A stretch of 64,000 bases of DNA from Selenomonadales bacterium (GCA_018335585.1 JAGXRZ010000023.1:1-64000); one strand, 5' to 3'. Counted from the first letter of the stretch, positions 1 through 7,847 are shown. Translations and numbers: made by a program. The notes: generated by a model not told the origin, from the letters alone.

Positions 1-954
1 GAAATAGCTGAACGCATCGACAGCTTTTCGCGCGAGCACGGCGGATACATCGGCGCGGCAGACCTTGCGTCATACTACCCCGAATGGGTGAAGCCACTTA
101 GGGTGAACTACCGCGGGTATGACGTCTGGGAACTGCCTCCCAATGGGCAGGGATTAGTCGCGTTGTTGGCTCTAAACATCCTCGCGGGGTACGAGTTCCC
201 GGAGCGCGACAACATCGAAATGTACCACCGACAAATTGAGGCCGTCAAACTCGCCTTTGCCGACGGCCTCGCTCATATTACCGACCCACGCCAGATGAAG
301 GTGAGGCCAGAGGATCTGCTCTGCCCTGCGTATGCGGCTAAGCGCCGCAGCGAGATTAGCAGCGGTGCCCTAACACCGACCACAGGACTAGATCTGCGGG
401 GCGGCACGGTGTACCTCGCGACGGCCGATGGGGACGGCAATATGGTTTCTTACATACAGAGCAACTACATGGGGTTTGGGGCGCGCGTTGTTATCCCAGG
501 TACAGGCATATCGCTACAAAACCGCGGCCACAGCTTTTCGCTTGACCCGGCCCACGCTAACGTTCTGCTGCCGGGCAAGCGCCCCTTCCACACCATAATC
601 CCCGGCTTTCTTACCAAGGGCGGGACGGCGGTCGGTCCCTTTGGCATTATGGGTGGGCACATGCAGCCGCAGGCGCACGTGCAAGTCTTAATGAACATGC
701 TTGACTTTAACTTGAACCCGCAGGCAGCCCTAGACGCTCCCCGCTGGCAGTGGGTAAGCGGCAGAACCGTACAGGTAGAGCCAAGCTTCCCGCAACACAT
801 CGCCGAAGCCTTACTGCGCCGCGGGCACGCCGTGCAGCGCACTGTCGATAGCGTTAGTTTCGGGCGAGGGCAGATTATCTGGCGCGACTCGGCTAACGGC
901 GTACTTTGCGGCGGCACCGAACCGCGCACCGACGGCCATATTGCTCTTTGGTAA
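1..954 (+). CDS. gamma-glutamyltransferase family protein (5' end outside window)
   Basis: This is the C-terminal 317 residues of a gamma-glutamyltranspeptidase-type Ntn hydrolase. The reading frame is open from base 1, so the gene starts upstream; the GTG at 88 is internal, because the preceding 29 codons read as typical family sequence. The catalytic Thr that becomes the N-terminus of the small subunit is most likely codon 406-408, in GGTVYLATADGDGN. The glycine-rich loop GIMGGHMQPQAHVQV follows and is well conserved. The sequence style (QNRGHSFSLDPAH, FHTIIPGFL) resembles the YwrD-like branch rather than classical glutathione GGT. Family role: transfer or hydrolysis of gamma-glutamyl amides. 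The substrate cannot be told from sequence. It ends just before a convergent GNAT gene. Confidence 0.9.
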   Translation, partial: EIAERIDSFSREHGGYIGAADLASYYPEWVKPLRVNYRGYDVWELPPNGQGLVALLALNILAGYEFPERDNIEMYHRQIEAVKLAFADGLAHITDPRQMKVRPEDLLCPAYAAKRRSEISSGALTPTTGLDLRGGTVYLATADGDGNMVSYIQSNYMGFGARVVIPGTGISLQNRGHSFSLDPAHANVLLPGKRPFHTIIPGFLTKGGTAVGPFGIMGGHMQPQAHVQVLMNMLDFNLNPQAALDAPRWQWVSGRTVQVEPSFPQHIAEALLRRGHAVQRTVDSVSFGRGQIIWRDSANGVLCGGTEPRTDGHIALW

Positions 955-956
955 GC

Positions 957-1859
957 CTAGTCGAGGGTTAGACCGAGGTATGGTGTGGAACACGCCACAA
1001 ACTGCAGGCTTCGCGCAGCGGGCGGAGTCAGAGGTTTAATCATGCCAAAGTCAACGGGCTGCCCGGTGCGTCCAAGCAAGGTGCGGTGGGCGGGCAGACG
1101 AAAACGGAAATGCTCTGCCGGCACGCTGTCCAAAACGGCGGCACAAAGGGCTGCTTCGTCGTGGGGAGAAGCGCCAAACTCCAGCACCTCGCACTGCCCG
1201 GCATGCACAGGCGAGCATAGGGCGTATGCCACACGCCCATTAGAGCACGCGGTCACCAATTGCCCACCGTAAAGCTTAGTTACCCGCACGGCAAAATCAA
1301 TCGCCTGCTCACTCCAGACCGCGCTCCCGGGGCTTACTGCTACGAAGCTGTCGCGCGTCTCTTTTAGCGCGCGGGGGGTTACATCTACTGTAGGGGCTAC
1401 TCTGTCGGGCGCGCAACCTGCTCTCTCGAGCTCCCGCCGTGATATTTCACAGAATGCCGTCTTAAAGAACTTGTCAAACCCATGTTTGGCATAGAAATCA
1501 TATAGCCCCGTGTCGGCCGGAAGCAAGAATGCGTAGTGGTCGCCGCGCGCGGTACCTTCCGCGGCAGACCGCGCCATTAGCTCCCCCATTAGACCCTGCC
1601 CCCGCAAGGCTTTATCGGTTGCGGCGGCATAAATGTAGTGTGCTTGTAGCCTGCCCGCCTCAGTAAGGATTTCCCCCGGTAGCATATGGACCATAGCTAC
1701 TATGCGCCCGTCTACTTTAAGGACTAGCGTGTCTGTGGGATGAAAATGATACGCAAAGAAGAGGTCTACGGCTTCCCTTCGCTCAGCAAAACAGCTCTGC
1801 CAAAGGGACGTAATCTCCTCACGCATCGACCAGTCGGCAAAGCGAATTTCTTTAGTCAC
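957..1859 (-). CDS. GNAT family N-acetyltransferase
   Basis: 300 residues. The first half is a GNAT fold: beta strand YIYAAATDKA leads into the acetyl-CoA pyrophosphate loop RGQGLMG at about residues 86-92, followed by the helix that normally supports CoA. The C-terminal 150 residues are less familiar and may bind substrate, in the manner of Eis-like two-domain acetyltransferases. The start codon lies inside the last codons of the upstream DUF2156 gene (8-base overlap), so the two are translationally coupled and probably act on related substrates. The acceptor molecule is unknown. Confidence 0.8.
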   Translation of the reverse strand: MTKEIRFADWSMREEITSLWQSCFAERREAVDLFFAYHFHPTDTLVLKVDGRIVAMVHMLPGEILTEAGRLQAHYIYAAATDKALRGQGLMGELMARSAAEGTARGDHYAFLLPADTGLYDFYAKHGFDKFFKTAFCEISRRELERAGCAPDRVAPTVDVTPRALKETRDSFVAVSPGSAVWSEQAIDFAVRVTKLYGGQLVTACSNGRVAYALCSPVHAGQCEVLEFGASPHDEAALCAAVLDSVPAEHFRFRLPAHRTLLGRTGQPVDFGMIKPLTPPAARSLQFVACSTPYLGLTLD

Positions 1860-2751
1860 CCGGCACCGCCCCTTTGAGCGTGACGACGGCCTTTTCTAAA
1901 ATTTGCGCTGGGTAGTACGACAGCTTAGCCTTGCGCAGCCCCTCTATCCCCATGTCTTCTTCGCGGTTGACGTACTCGTAGCTATAGAGCTGTCGCTCCG
2001 CAAACATCTGGTTGATGGCCGCATAAAGGCCTTCGTAGCCATCAAGCGCTTTCTCAAAGTGCACGACAAACACGCGCGGGTTAATCTCTTCACCGAGCGT
2101 AAAAGCTACCGGCTTATCGCCAATCCTGATTAGTGCGCCCTTAAAGCCTAAGGCAGAAAAGCTGTCTAAAGAGCGCTTGAGGGCAAAGTTCTCTTTTTCT
2201 AGGCCGCCAAGCGTAGGATTGTCCGTACCCAACAACCACTCCCGCTCAATTTTCTCGCAGTCTGCGATATTGGCGGGAGTGATGTCTTCATAGGTGAACT
2301 CGTACATGCGCTTAAAGCGCGTGAGGTGGTTGCGCTTGCGGTGGTAGCGCCTGCCGGCGAGGGCAATTAAGTCCTCGGCGTGGTAAAGATAGTCGGCGTT
2401 AGCCCGCAAAAAGCGAAAGTGAAACGTGTCCGCAAAGGCGGCCTCCATTAGCCTGGCCTGTTCCTCCGTCACGCCCCACATGCGAAAGCGCTTGTTCGCC
2501 GCTTCGCAGTCTTCGAGCAGGGCGGCTAATGCTCGTCTTATGTCTTTGGCATAAGGGAAAAAATAAGTGCAGGCATTCTTGCCAAAACATCCGAACAGCA
2601 TGTCGTCTTGCCGTGCGATCTTCTTCTCGTAGGCCTCTTGCCATATGTACAAGGTGCCAAAGGCTGCTTCGCTCCCCATGTACCCGCTCTCAGCCAGAAT
2701 CGGTGATATCCAGCTCTTGTCCGCGAGCGTCAGGGGTCTAAAGTCTAACAT
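1852..2751 (-). CDS. DUF2156 (phosphatidylglycerol lysyltransferase C-terminal-like) protein
   Basis: 299 residues with the DUF2156 pattern: an N-terminal half with IWQEAYEKKIARQDDML and a C-terminal GNAT-like half with RRYHRKRNHLTRF and ALIRIGDKPVAFTLGE. The family shares its fold with the catalytic part of MprF-type aminoacyl-phospholipid synthases, but stand-alone members lack the membrane flippase part, and no membrane segment is visible here. By inference it transfers an acyl or aminoacyl group. First gene of a two-gene unit with the GNAT gene at 957-1859. Confidence 0.75.
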   Translation of the reverse strand: MLDFRPLTLADKSWISPILAESGYMGSEAAFGTLYIWQEAYEKKIARQDDMLFGCFGKNACTYFFPYAKDIRRALAALLEDCEAANKRFRMWGVTEEQARLMEAAFADTFHFRFLRANADYLYHAEDLIALAGRRYHRKRNHLTRFKRMYEFTYEDITPANIADCEKIEREWLLGTDNPTLGGLEKENFALKRSLDSFSALGFKGALIRIGDKPVAFTLGEEINPRVFVVHFEKALDGYEGLYAAINQMFAERQLYSYEYVNREEDMGIEGLRKAKLSYYPAQILEKAVVTLKGAVPGD

Positions 2752-2804
2752 CCACTAAGTCCTCTCTCTGCCGCTTGTACCGAAGTGATATTTCTGTCTA
2801 CGAG

Positions 2805-3461
2805 CTATTTTACCACTTTCTCGGGCCCAAGGGGAAGAGTGCTGTTGGGCGATGTCCATCTGTCCTGTTCGCCGGTATACCCGCACACACCGCAGCGTGG
2901 TGAATTGACAATGGGTAGAACGGCCGCCTCGTCCTGAGCTTTACTGCAGCATTGCTCGCACAGGAGTTCAAACTCCCACGCGTTGGTAGCTGTAGCGGGT
3001 GCCCCACAAGTATCGCAGGTTTGACCATGCGGATTGTTTCGCGCAAGTAGACAGACCTTTTCGCGTTGTTTTGGTCGGGAGATTTCGTCAAGGACGGTAA
3101 GTAATATCTCTGTCGTCGAGCCGAAATCATATTCGTATTGCAGTTTATCACCAATCGAAAGCGTGGACACTTTCCTTGTCTCGCCAAGCTGGTGTCCATC
3201 TCTCCAAAACGCGCTCAGATGTCCGCAACACTCGCACCAAATCTGACGTAGAAACTTGTCCAGCGCAGCTAAGGTGGTGCTAAGCGGCAGAGAGAACAAC
3301 AGCCAATAGTTCTTATCATGCATCCCCTCGGCTTTTATGAGATAGCATAGTTCGTCGCCGTCGTTATGGCTTTTGAGAACGTGGTTCTTCATCGCAGTTT
3401 TTAGAGCAGACTTACCGCACTGAAAACAAGTCCCCGGAGTGCTTTTGGATTGCTTAGACAT
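2805..3461 (-). CDS. zinc-ribbon protein related to plasmid pRiA4b ORF-3/MM3350-like domain
   Basis: 218 residues preceded by a clean GGGAGG site six bases before ATG. The centre contains LSIGDKLQYEYDFGSTTEI (about 101-119), which matches the YxYDFG signature of pRiA4b ORF-3-like domains. Around it are several Cys pairs: C12/C15, CECC at about 76-79, C149/C152, CEQCC at 168-172 and C190/C193. These suggest two or three structural zinc sites. No enzymatic residues can be named; function is unknown. No neighbour is close enough to suggest an operon. The possibility that it is an accessory, horizontally acquired gene fits the adjacent toxin-antitoxin pair. Confidence 0.6.
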   Translation of the reverse strand: MSKQSKSTPGTCFQCGKSALKTAMKNHVLKSHNDGDELCYLIKAEGMHDKNYWLLFSLPLSTTLAALDKFLRQIWCECCGHLSAFWRDGHQLGETRKVSTLSIGDKLQYEYDFGSTTEILLTVLDEISRPKQREKVCLLARNNPHGQTCDTCGAPATATNAWEFELLCEQCCSKAQDEAAVLPIVNSPRCGVCGYTGEQDRWTSPNSTLPLGPEKVVK

Positions 3462-3511
3462 CTTAATCCTCCCTTTCGAGTATATCGCCCTTCCTGCAAA
3501 ATAGAGCCTGT

Positions 3512-3540
3512 AAGGGCTATTCTATAGAGATAGCCCTTTT
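3512..3540 (+). terminator. stem-loop with T-run, spacer between zinc-ribbon gene and toxin gene
   Basis: AAGGGCTAT and ATAGCCCTT form a near-perfect 9-bp stem followed by further T residues on the + strand. No + strand gene ends just upstream, so its role is uncertain; on the - strand it lies in the spacer between the toxin gene and the zinc-ribbon gene, with a weaker T-run. Confidence 0.4.
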
Positions 3541-3644
3541 CCTGTCCCTCGAGGCCCTCTCATTCAGTGCAGGCTAATGTCGCGCACGGTTCATCCTGTT
3601 ACTGGGCTTGCGTGATGGACTTAACTTCCTCCGTAGAAACGAAA

Positions 3645-4040
3645 CTAGCCGGCCAGCCGAACGGTATGCTGCCGTAGCCACTCGGCCAATGCTCGCTCTG
3701 ACATACTTCCTGCCGCGACCTGCAGCATTACGTCGACCGCCTCGGCTTCCGGCGCGTTTAAGTCATAGCCGTTAAGGCCAAGGAACACGTACATGGACAT
3801 CAGGCCCACTCGTTTGTTCCCGTCGATAAAACTATGATTTCCGGTGAGACCGTGCCCTAATACAGCCGCCAGCGTGAAAATATCTGCCGTCGGCTCGTGT
3901 AGCCAGTAGTTAACAGGCCGACTTAGTGCAGATTCGAGCAGACGGGAATCCCGCACTCCAAAGTGCCCCCCGTGCTCTCTCACTTGCCTGTGATGGACGG
4001 CCTCGATAACCGCTTTGCTTAACCATCGCGGTTCTTTCAT
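3645..4040 (-). CDS. doc: Doc-type (death-on-curing, Fic fold) toxin
   Basis: 131 residues, the usual length of Doc toxins. The Fic-fold active site HSFIDGNKR sits at residues 69-77, including the catalytic His and the NKR phosphate-binding tail. The N-terminal VREHGGHFGVRDSRLLESALSRP and the TLAAVLGHGL helix are also typical. Known Doc proteins phosphorylate elongation factor Tu and halt translation. The gene begins four bases after the stop of an AbrB-type antitoxin gene, giving the normal antitoxin-first order. The Pro usually following the motif His is Ser here, which is tolerated in the family. Confidence 0.9.
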   Translation of the reverse strand: MKEPRWLSKAVIEAVHHRQVREHGGHFGVRDSRLLESALSRPVNYWLHEPTADIFTLAAVLGHGLTGNHSFIDGNKRVGLMSMYVFLGLNGYDLNAPEAEAVDVMLQVAAGSMSERALAEWLRQHTVRLAG

Positions 4041-4043
4041 ACC

Positions 4044-4271
4044 CTACTTCGCTAGCTCTCTTAGAGCATTGCGATACTGCCTTGCGCCTTTCTCGTAAAC
4101 AGCCATGGCCTCATCAAAGCGTGGCTCGTAAGGAGTAATGAGTATCCCCTCAGCAGTTTCCGACACATAAACCGCATCGCCCTTGTGAAGATGAAAACGC
4201 TCGGCTATTTCCTTCGGGATAGTCGCCCCGATAGACCCCCCCATTTGGCGAAGCACGATCTTCTTGGCCAC
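4044..4271 (-). CDS. AbrB/MazE-type antitoxin
   Basis: 75 residues from the GTG at 4269-4271, chosen because GGAGGTG lies six bases upstream; the longer frame from 4304 lacks a ribosome site and adds non-family residues. Residues 1-45 form a swapped-hairpin beta-barrel domain (MGGSIGATIPKEIAERFHLHKGD). The C-terminal tail (RFDEAMAVYEKGARQYRNALREL) is helical and probably wraps the toxin. It pairs with the Doc toxin directly downstream and probably represses the operon by binding its own promoter. An AbrB-type rather than Phd-type partner is a recurrent variation. Confidence 0.85.
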   Translation of the reverse strand: MAKKIVLRQMGGSIGATIPKEIAERFHLHKGDAVYVSETAEGILITPYEPRFDEAMAVYEKGARQYRNALRELAK

Positions 4272-4400
4272 ACAGAACACCTCCGCGTCTATTGTATCAG
4301 CCATAGCACATTTATGCTACTCAAGGCAGCTCTGCTGCGCGCTGCGGCCACGCCGCCAAGGCTAAAAGTTCGAGCCAAGTCCTAACTTAGGAAAGATGAA

Positions 4401-4430
4401 AGAGCCCCGAGGGTTGTCCCCTAGGGCTCT
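4401..4430 (-). terminator. terminator at the end of the tRNA-Ser/serS island
   Basis: Read on the - strand, AGAGCCCTAGGGG and CCCTCGGGGCTCT pair around ACAA and are followed by TTCATCTTTCC. It lies 16 bases past the CCA end of tRNA-Ser(GGA), so it is placed to end the tRNA transcript. Confidence 0.75.
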
Positions 4431-4445
4431 TAATCTTTAGTTTTA

Positions 4446-4537
4446 TGGCGGAGAGAGAGGGATTCGAACCCTCGTCGGGGTATAAGCCCGAACACGATTT
4501 CCAGTCGTGCGCCTTAGACCAGCTCAGCCATCTCTCC
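4446..4537 (-). tRNA. tRNA-Ser (anticodon GGA)
   Basis: A 92-base cloverleaf with the long variable arm of class II tRNAs. The acceptor pairs GGAGAGA with TCTCTCC, the anticodon loop is CTGGAAA, the T-loop is GGTTCGAATCC, and CCA is encoded. It reads UCC/UCU and is the isoacceptor expected to bind the UCC specifier proposed for the serS T-box. Confidence 0.95.
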
Positions 4538-4561
4538 GTGTTGTTGTAGAATGTCGTTTGA

Positions 4562-4660
4562 CTTGTCCCTTGTCGCTTGTCCCTTGTCGCTTGTGGGGCC
4601 CTCTACCAGGAGCCAGAAGCTTGCGCTCGCACAGCTCATAGCTCAATGCTCATAGCTCAA
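4562..4660. repeat. mosaic of 7-bp tandem arrays between two tRNA-Ser genes
   Basis: Two arrays of strict 7-bp period occupy the spacer. One is five units of CTTGTCC/CTTGTCG at 4562-4596. The other is four units of AGCTCAT/AGCTCAA/TGCTCAT at 4633-4660, ending three bases from the CCA end of tRNA-Ser(CGA). Between them is a CCAGGAG CCAGAAG pair. No open frame or protein signal is seen. Confidence 0.85.
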
Positions 4661-4663
4661 AAG

Positions 4664-4753
4664 TGGCGGAGAGAGTGAGATTTGAACTCACGGAACGGGT
4701 AACCGTTCTTCCGCTTTCGAGGCGGATGCCTTAAACCACTCAGCCATCTCTCC
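4664..4753 (-). tRNA. tRNA-Ser (anticodon CGA)
   Basis: A 90-base class II tRNA: acceptor GGAGAGA/TCTCTCC, anticodon loop CTCGAAA, long variable arm with a 7-bp stem, T-loop GTTCAAATC, encoded CCA at 4664-4666. It reads UCG. Confidence 0.95.
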
Positions 4754-4757
4754 GTGC

Positions 4758-4859
4758 AAGAGGCAAGAAATAAGAGGCAAGAAACAAGAGCCGCCAGACG
4801 CTCTACTGGGCACTGGGCACTGGGCACTCTCACTCTACTAGGAGCTAGGAGCTAGCAGC
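4758..4859. repeat. 7-bp tandem arrays between tRNA-Ser(CGA) and tadA
   Basis: Three consecutive arrays: five units of AAGAGGC/AAGAAAY (4758-4792), three exact units of TGGGCAC (4807-4827), and three units TAGGAGC, TAGGAGC, TAGCAGC (4839-4859). Every array keeps a 7-bp period although the unit sequences are unrelated. Nothing else is seen in this spacer. Confidence 0.85.
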
Positions 4860-4885
4860 CCCACGTCCACTGAAACGGTTACGTG

Positions 4886-5350
4886 CTAACGGCGCTCCGA
4901 GCGCAACCGCAACTCCTGAAAGAAACTCGTAAGCAGCGCACCACATTCGGGGGCGAGCACGCCGCCGGTGACTGCTACTTGATGATTAAATTTTGCTTCT
5001 GCCAAGACATTCATGACCGAGCCAACCGCGCCTGCTTTCGGATCGAACGCCCCAAAAACGAGGGCGGGTAGACGCGCTAAGACCATGGCACCAGCGCACA
5101 TAATACAGGGCTCAAGCGTTACGTAGAGGGTGCAGCCAATGAGCCTCCAGCCGCCTAGCGTTTCACTGGCCTGGCGAATGGCTATCATCTCGGCGTGGGC
5201 CGTAGGATCCTTAATGGTTTCCCGCAGATTATGCCCGCGCCCGACTATCTCCCCTGCGCGCACAACTACCGCGCCTACAGGTGTTTCCCCTAAGGCTGCG
5301 GCTGCTTGGGCCTCGCGGATTGCTTCGCGCATGAAAAACTCATGCTCCAT
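4886..5350 (-). CDS. tadA: tRNA-specific adenosine-34 deaminase
   Basis: 154 residues, normal length. Zinc-site and catalytic motifs are intact: HAEM with H52 and catalytic E54, and PCIMCAG with C82 and C85. The enzyme converts A34 of tRNA-Arg(ACG) to inosine so it can read CGU, CGC and CGA. Its substrate tRNA is encoded about 250 bases upstream on the same strand, within the same island. The start ATG is followed by EHEFFMREAIREA, the typical N-terminal helix. Confidence 0.95.
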   Translation of the reverse strand: MEHEFFMREAIREAQAAAALGETPVGAVVVRAGEIVGRGHNLRETIKDPTAHAEMIAIRQASETLGGWRLIGCTLYVTLEPCIMCAGAMVLARLPALVFGAFDPKAGAVGSVMNVLAEAKFNHQVAVTGGVLAPECGALLTSFFQELRLRSERR

Positions 5351-5407
5351 CGCTAGATTCCTCTCTTAGCGCCGGTCGATAGCAGGGATGTGCTCGCATC
5401 CCCCTAG

Positions 5408-5517
5408 TTCATGATTCACGATTCACGATTCATGATTCATGATTGCCTGCAGTTTGCGACTTTGCAGCTCAAGGCGGAAAGCGGATAGCCCCTCACAGCT
5501 CATAGCTCATAGCTCAC
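5408..5517. repeat. 7-bp tandem arrays between tadA and tRNA-Arg(CCT)
   Basis: Five units of TTCATGA/TTCACGA plus TT at 5408-5444, and three units of AGCTCAT/AGCTCAC at 5497-5517. The second array is the same type as that at 4633-4660 and likewise begins just after a tRNA CCA end (tRNA-Arg CCT, two bases away). Confidence 0.85.
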
Positions 5518-5519
5518 AG

Positions 5520-5595
5520 TGGTGCACCCGGAGGGACTCGAACCCCCGACACGCGGTTTAGGAAACCGCTGCTCTATCCCCTGAGCTACGGATGC
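5520..5595 (-). tRNA. tRNA-Arg (anticodon CCT)
   Basis: 76 bases with acceptor GCATCCG/CGGGTGC (one G-U pair), anticodon loop TTCCTAA, T-loop GGTTCGAGTCC and encoded CCA at 5520-5522. It reads AGG. Seven bases separate it from tRNA-Arg(ACG), so the two are surely cotranscribed. Confidence 0.95.
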
Positions 5596-5602
5596 ATGTA
5601 AA

Positions 5603-5679
5603 TGGCGCGCCCGGCAAGATTCGAACTTGCGACCACCGGATTCGTAGTCCGTTACTCTATCCAGCTGAGCTACGGGCGC
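5603..5679 (-). tRNA. tRNA-Arg (anticodon ACG, TadA substrate)
   Basis: 77 bases, acceptor GCGCCCG/CGGGCGC, anticodon loop CTACGAA, T-loop AGTTCGAATCT, encoded CCA. The A34 is the position deaminated to inosine by TadA, whose gene lies in the same island. It is five bases from tRNA-Ser(GCT). Confidence 0.95.
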
Positions 5680-5684
5680 GCGTA

Positions 5685-5780
5685 TGGCGGAGAGGGCGGG
5701 ATTCGAACCCGCGATACGAGTTTAAAGCTCGTATAATCGCTTAGCAGGCGACCGCCTTCGACCTACTCGGCCACCTCTCC
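5685..5780 (-). tRNA. tRNA-Ser (anticodon GCT)
   Basis: A 96-base class II tRNA with acceptor GGAGAGG/CCTCTCC, anticodon loop CTGCTAA, long variable arm with ACGAG/CTCGT-type pairing, T-loop GGTTCGAATCC and encoded CCA at 5685-5687. It reads AGC/AGU. Confidence 0.95.
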
Positions 5781-5824
5781 GCGCCAATCTAATATAGCAT
5801 AGTCCTCACCCTGCGGCAAGAAGC

Positions 5825-5866
5825 ACATGAAACGCAAATCACAAAACGCAAATCACAAATCACAAG
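5825..5866. repeat. 7-bp tandem array (ACGCAAA/TCACAAA)
   Basis: Units ACATGAA, ACGCAAA, TCACAAA, ACGCAAA, TCACAAA, TCACAAG follow each other without a break in the spacer upstream of tRNA-Ser(GCT). Confidence 0.8.
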
Positions 5867-5894
5867 TAAGAGCCGCGAGCTTTGAGCTGTGAAC

Positions 5895-5945
5895 GTAGGG
5901 ACGTGCCTGCGGCACGTCCGCGGACGTGCGAACGCACGTCCCTAC
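5895..5945. repeat. double-hairpin palindromic repeat, copy 1
   Basis: 51 bases bounded by GTAGGGACGTGC and GCACGTCCCTAC. They contain two GACGTGC/GCACGTC hairpins (loops CTGCG and GAAC) joined by CGCG. The same element in inverted orientation lies at 37429-37480. The architecture resembles REP/BIME-type intergenic elements. Confidence 0.85.
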
Positions 5946-6000
5946 AACACGTTGACCCTCTTGCTTCTTGTATGCTAGGAGCCGGCAATCCCCCGTTTCT

Positions 6001-6177
<177 letters not shown>

Positions 6178-6214
6178 GCAGCACAAATCAGTATATCAGC
6201 GATGTTTGTTGTCG

Positions 6215-7504
6215 TCAATTTGCACTTTCTTGCTGTTTTGCCAAGCGCTCAATTTGCATATATGGCTTAAGAACCGCCGGCACCGTCACAGAACCGTCTT
6301 CGTTTTGATAGTTTTCTAACACAGCTGCGACAAGGCGATCTACGGCGAGTCCGGAACCGTTCAGTGTATGCACGTATTCCGCTTTGCTGCCGGCTGACGG
6401 CCTGTACTTGATGTTAGCCCGGCGCGCCTGAAAATCGCGGAAGTTTGAGCACGACGAAATCTCCATATACCGGTTGTAGCTTGGTAGCCACAGTTCAATG
6501 TCGTATTTTTTGGCGGCAGCGAAACCAAGATCGCCCGTACACATCTGCACAATGCGGTAGGGAATCTCAAGCAAGTCAAGCACACGGCAGGCGTCGCGCA
6601 ACAGAGTATGAAGTTCGTCCTCCGACGTCTCGGGCGCGACAAATTTGACGAGTTCTACTTTGTTAAACTGGTGCATGCGGATAAGCCCCCGCGTGTCGCG
6701 GCCCGCGGCACCTGCCTCCGCGCGGAACGACGGGCAGTAAGCGGTGTAATAAAGCGGCAACAACGCGCCGTCAAGAATTTCGTCGCGGTGCATGTTTGTA
6801 ACTGGGACTTCGGCAGTAGGGTTTAAGTACAAGTCTTTTTCGGCGAGCTTAAAGGCATCGTCCACGAATTTTGGGAACTGACCTGTACCCTGCATGCAGG
6901 CATAGTTAACCAAGAGAGGTGGAAACACCTCGGTATAGCCGTGTTCCCGCGTATGCAAGTCGAGCATGAAGTTTATCAGGGCACGCTCAAGCCTAGCTCC
7001 TAATCCGCGGTAGAGGGCAAAGCGGCTGCCGGCGATTTTGCTCGCCCGTTCGAAGTCGAGAATGTCGAGGTCGATGCCGATGTCCCAGTGGGCCTTCGGA
7101 GGATTGCTAAACCGCCGCGGCTCCCCGACACGCCTTATCTCGACGTTTTCCGTATCGTCTTTGCCGATAGGGACATCGCTGTCCGGCAAGTTTGGAATGC
7201 GAAGCAGCAGGGCCTCTAAGTCGGCCTCGGTTGCGCTCACCTCGGCGTCGATGTCCTTCACCTTTTGCCCCGCCGCCTTCATCTCTTCCTGTAAGGCCGA
7301 CGTTTCTTCGCCGTTCTGCCTGCGGCGGGCAATTTCCTGCGTCACGCTGTTGCGATAGGCTTTAAGCTGCTCTACCTCGGTGATCTTTTGACGACGAGCT
7401 TCATCTAGGGCCTGAAACTCCGCTAACGCGGCAGTCTCCCCTTTGGCCGCTACACCTGCTGCTACTTTGGCCATATTGTTGCGGATAAATTTTGCGTCTA
7501 ACAT
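6215..7504 (-). CDS. serS: seryl-tRNA synthetase
   Basis: 429 residues, full length. The N-terminal coiled-coil tRNA-binding arm covers about residues 28-105 (charged, with [18 protein letters not shown]). The class II catalytic core follows, with the TAEVPVTN loop, motif 2 ([21 protein letters not shown]) and motif 3 near the end ([20 protein letters not shown]). It charges serine onto the four tRNA-Ser species encoded directly downstream on the same strand. A T-box leader and a good promoter lie upstream, so expression should rise when tRNA-Ser is uncharged. Confidence 0.98.
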   Translation of the reverse strand: MLDAKFIRNNMAKVAAGVAAKGETAALAEFQALDEARRQKITEVEQLKAYRNSVTQEIARRRQNGEETSALQEEMKAAGQKVKDIDAEVSATEADLEALLLRIPNLPDSDVPIGKDDTENVEIRRVGEPRRFSNPPKAHWDIGIDLDILDFERASKIAGSRFALYRGLGARLERALINFMLDLHTREHGYTEVFPPLLVNYACMQGTGQFPKFVDDAFKLAEKDLYLNPTAEVPVTNMHRDEILDGALLPLYYTAYCPSFRAEAGAAGRDTRGLIRMHQFNKVELVKFVAPETSEDELHTLLRDACRVLDLLEIPYRIVQMCTGDLGFAAAKKYDIELWLPSYNRYMEISSCSNFRDFQARRANIKYRPSAGSKAEYVHTLNGSGLAVDRLVAAVLENYQNEDGSVTVPAVLKPYMQIERLAKQQESAN

Positions 7505-7523
7505 TTTGGGGCCTCCTTTTGTT

Positions 7524-7620
7524 ATTGTCGCTTGTCTCTTGTGGGGCTAGCGGGCGCCAGCCGCCAGGCGCCCGGAACCAGCAGCGCTCGTCCTCCACGA
7601 AGTGCTAAGTGCCAAGTGCG
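7524..7620. repeat. 7-bp tandem arrays in the serS leader
   Basis: Three units ATTGTCG, CTTGTCT, CTTGTGG (7524-7544) match the array at 4562-4596 down to the shared ending CTTGTGGGGC. Three units AAGTGCT, AAGTGCC, AAGTGCG lie at 7600-7620. They fall between the T-box terminator and the serS start codon, so they would be part of the serS 5' untranslated region. Confidence 0.8.
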
Positions 7621-7639
7621 CACTCCCCCTACGCACCAA

Positions 7640-7847
7640 AGCAAAAACTCGCCCCAATGTGAGGGGCGAGTTATCTCGCGGTACCACCCTAGTTTGCCTT
7701 GCGGCCTCTTGGGACTATAACGGCGTCACCGTCTGCGCTCCTCGCGCGCCGCCTTCGAAGTGGACTTCATGCAAACTTACTGACTAGCTCGCACCGACCG
7801 CTAGCTCTCTGAACAGATGCTCGCACTACTCGCTTCTGCGCTGCGTT
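7640..7847 (-). promoter_or_regulatory. T-box leader controlling serS
   Basis: Read on the - strand. The stem I distal signature AGAGAGC followed by GGTCGGTG is present, then a GAAGTCCACTTC element (7758-7769) whose TCC at 7762-7764 is a plausible serine specifier codon. The antiterminator T-box AGGGTGGTACCGCG is exact at 7677-7690. The competing terminator ACTCGCCCC/GGGGCGAGT with a T-run ends at about 7640. Uncharged tRNA-Ser(GGA) would pair with the specifier and the T-box and allow read-through into serS. The specifier assignment is inferred from position. Confidence 0.95.
7647..7672 (-). terminator. T-box attenuator terminator
   Basis: On the - strand, AACTCGCCCC pairs with GGGGCGAGTT around a short loop, followed by TTTGCTTTGG. 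It overlaps the 3' side of the antiterminator. Confidence 0.9.

Noticed and set aside
88-90. GTG at 88 as the start of the gamma-glutamyltransferase
   Set aside because: The frame continues open to base 1 with family-like residues, so the gene is cut by the window edge.
4562-4860. Possible CRISPR array in the tRNA spacers
   Set aside because: The repeats are 7 bp and contiguous, without unique 30-40-bp spacers, and no cas genes are present.
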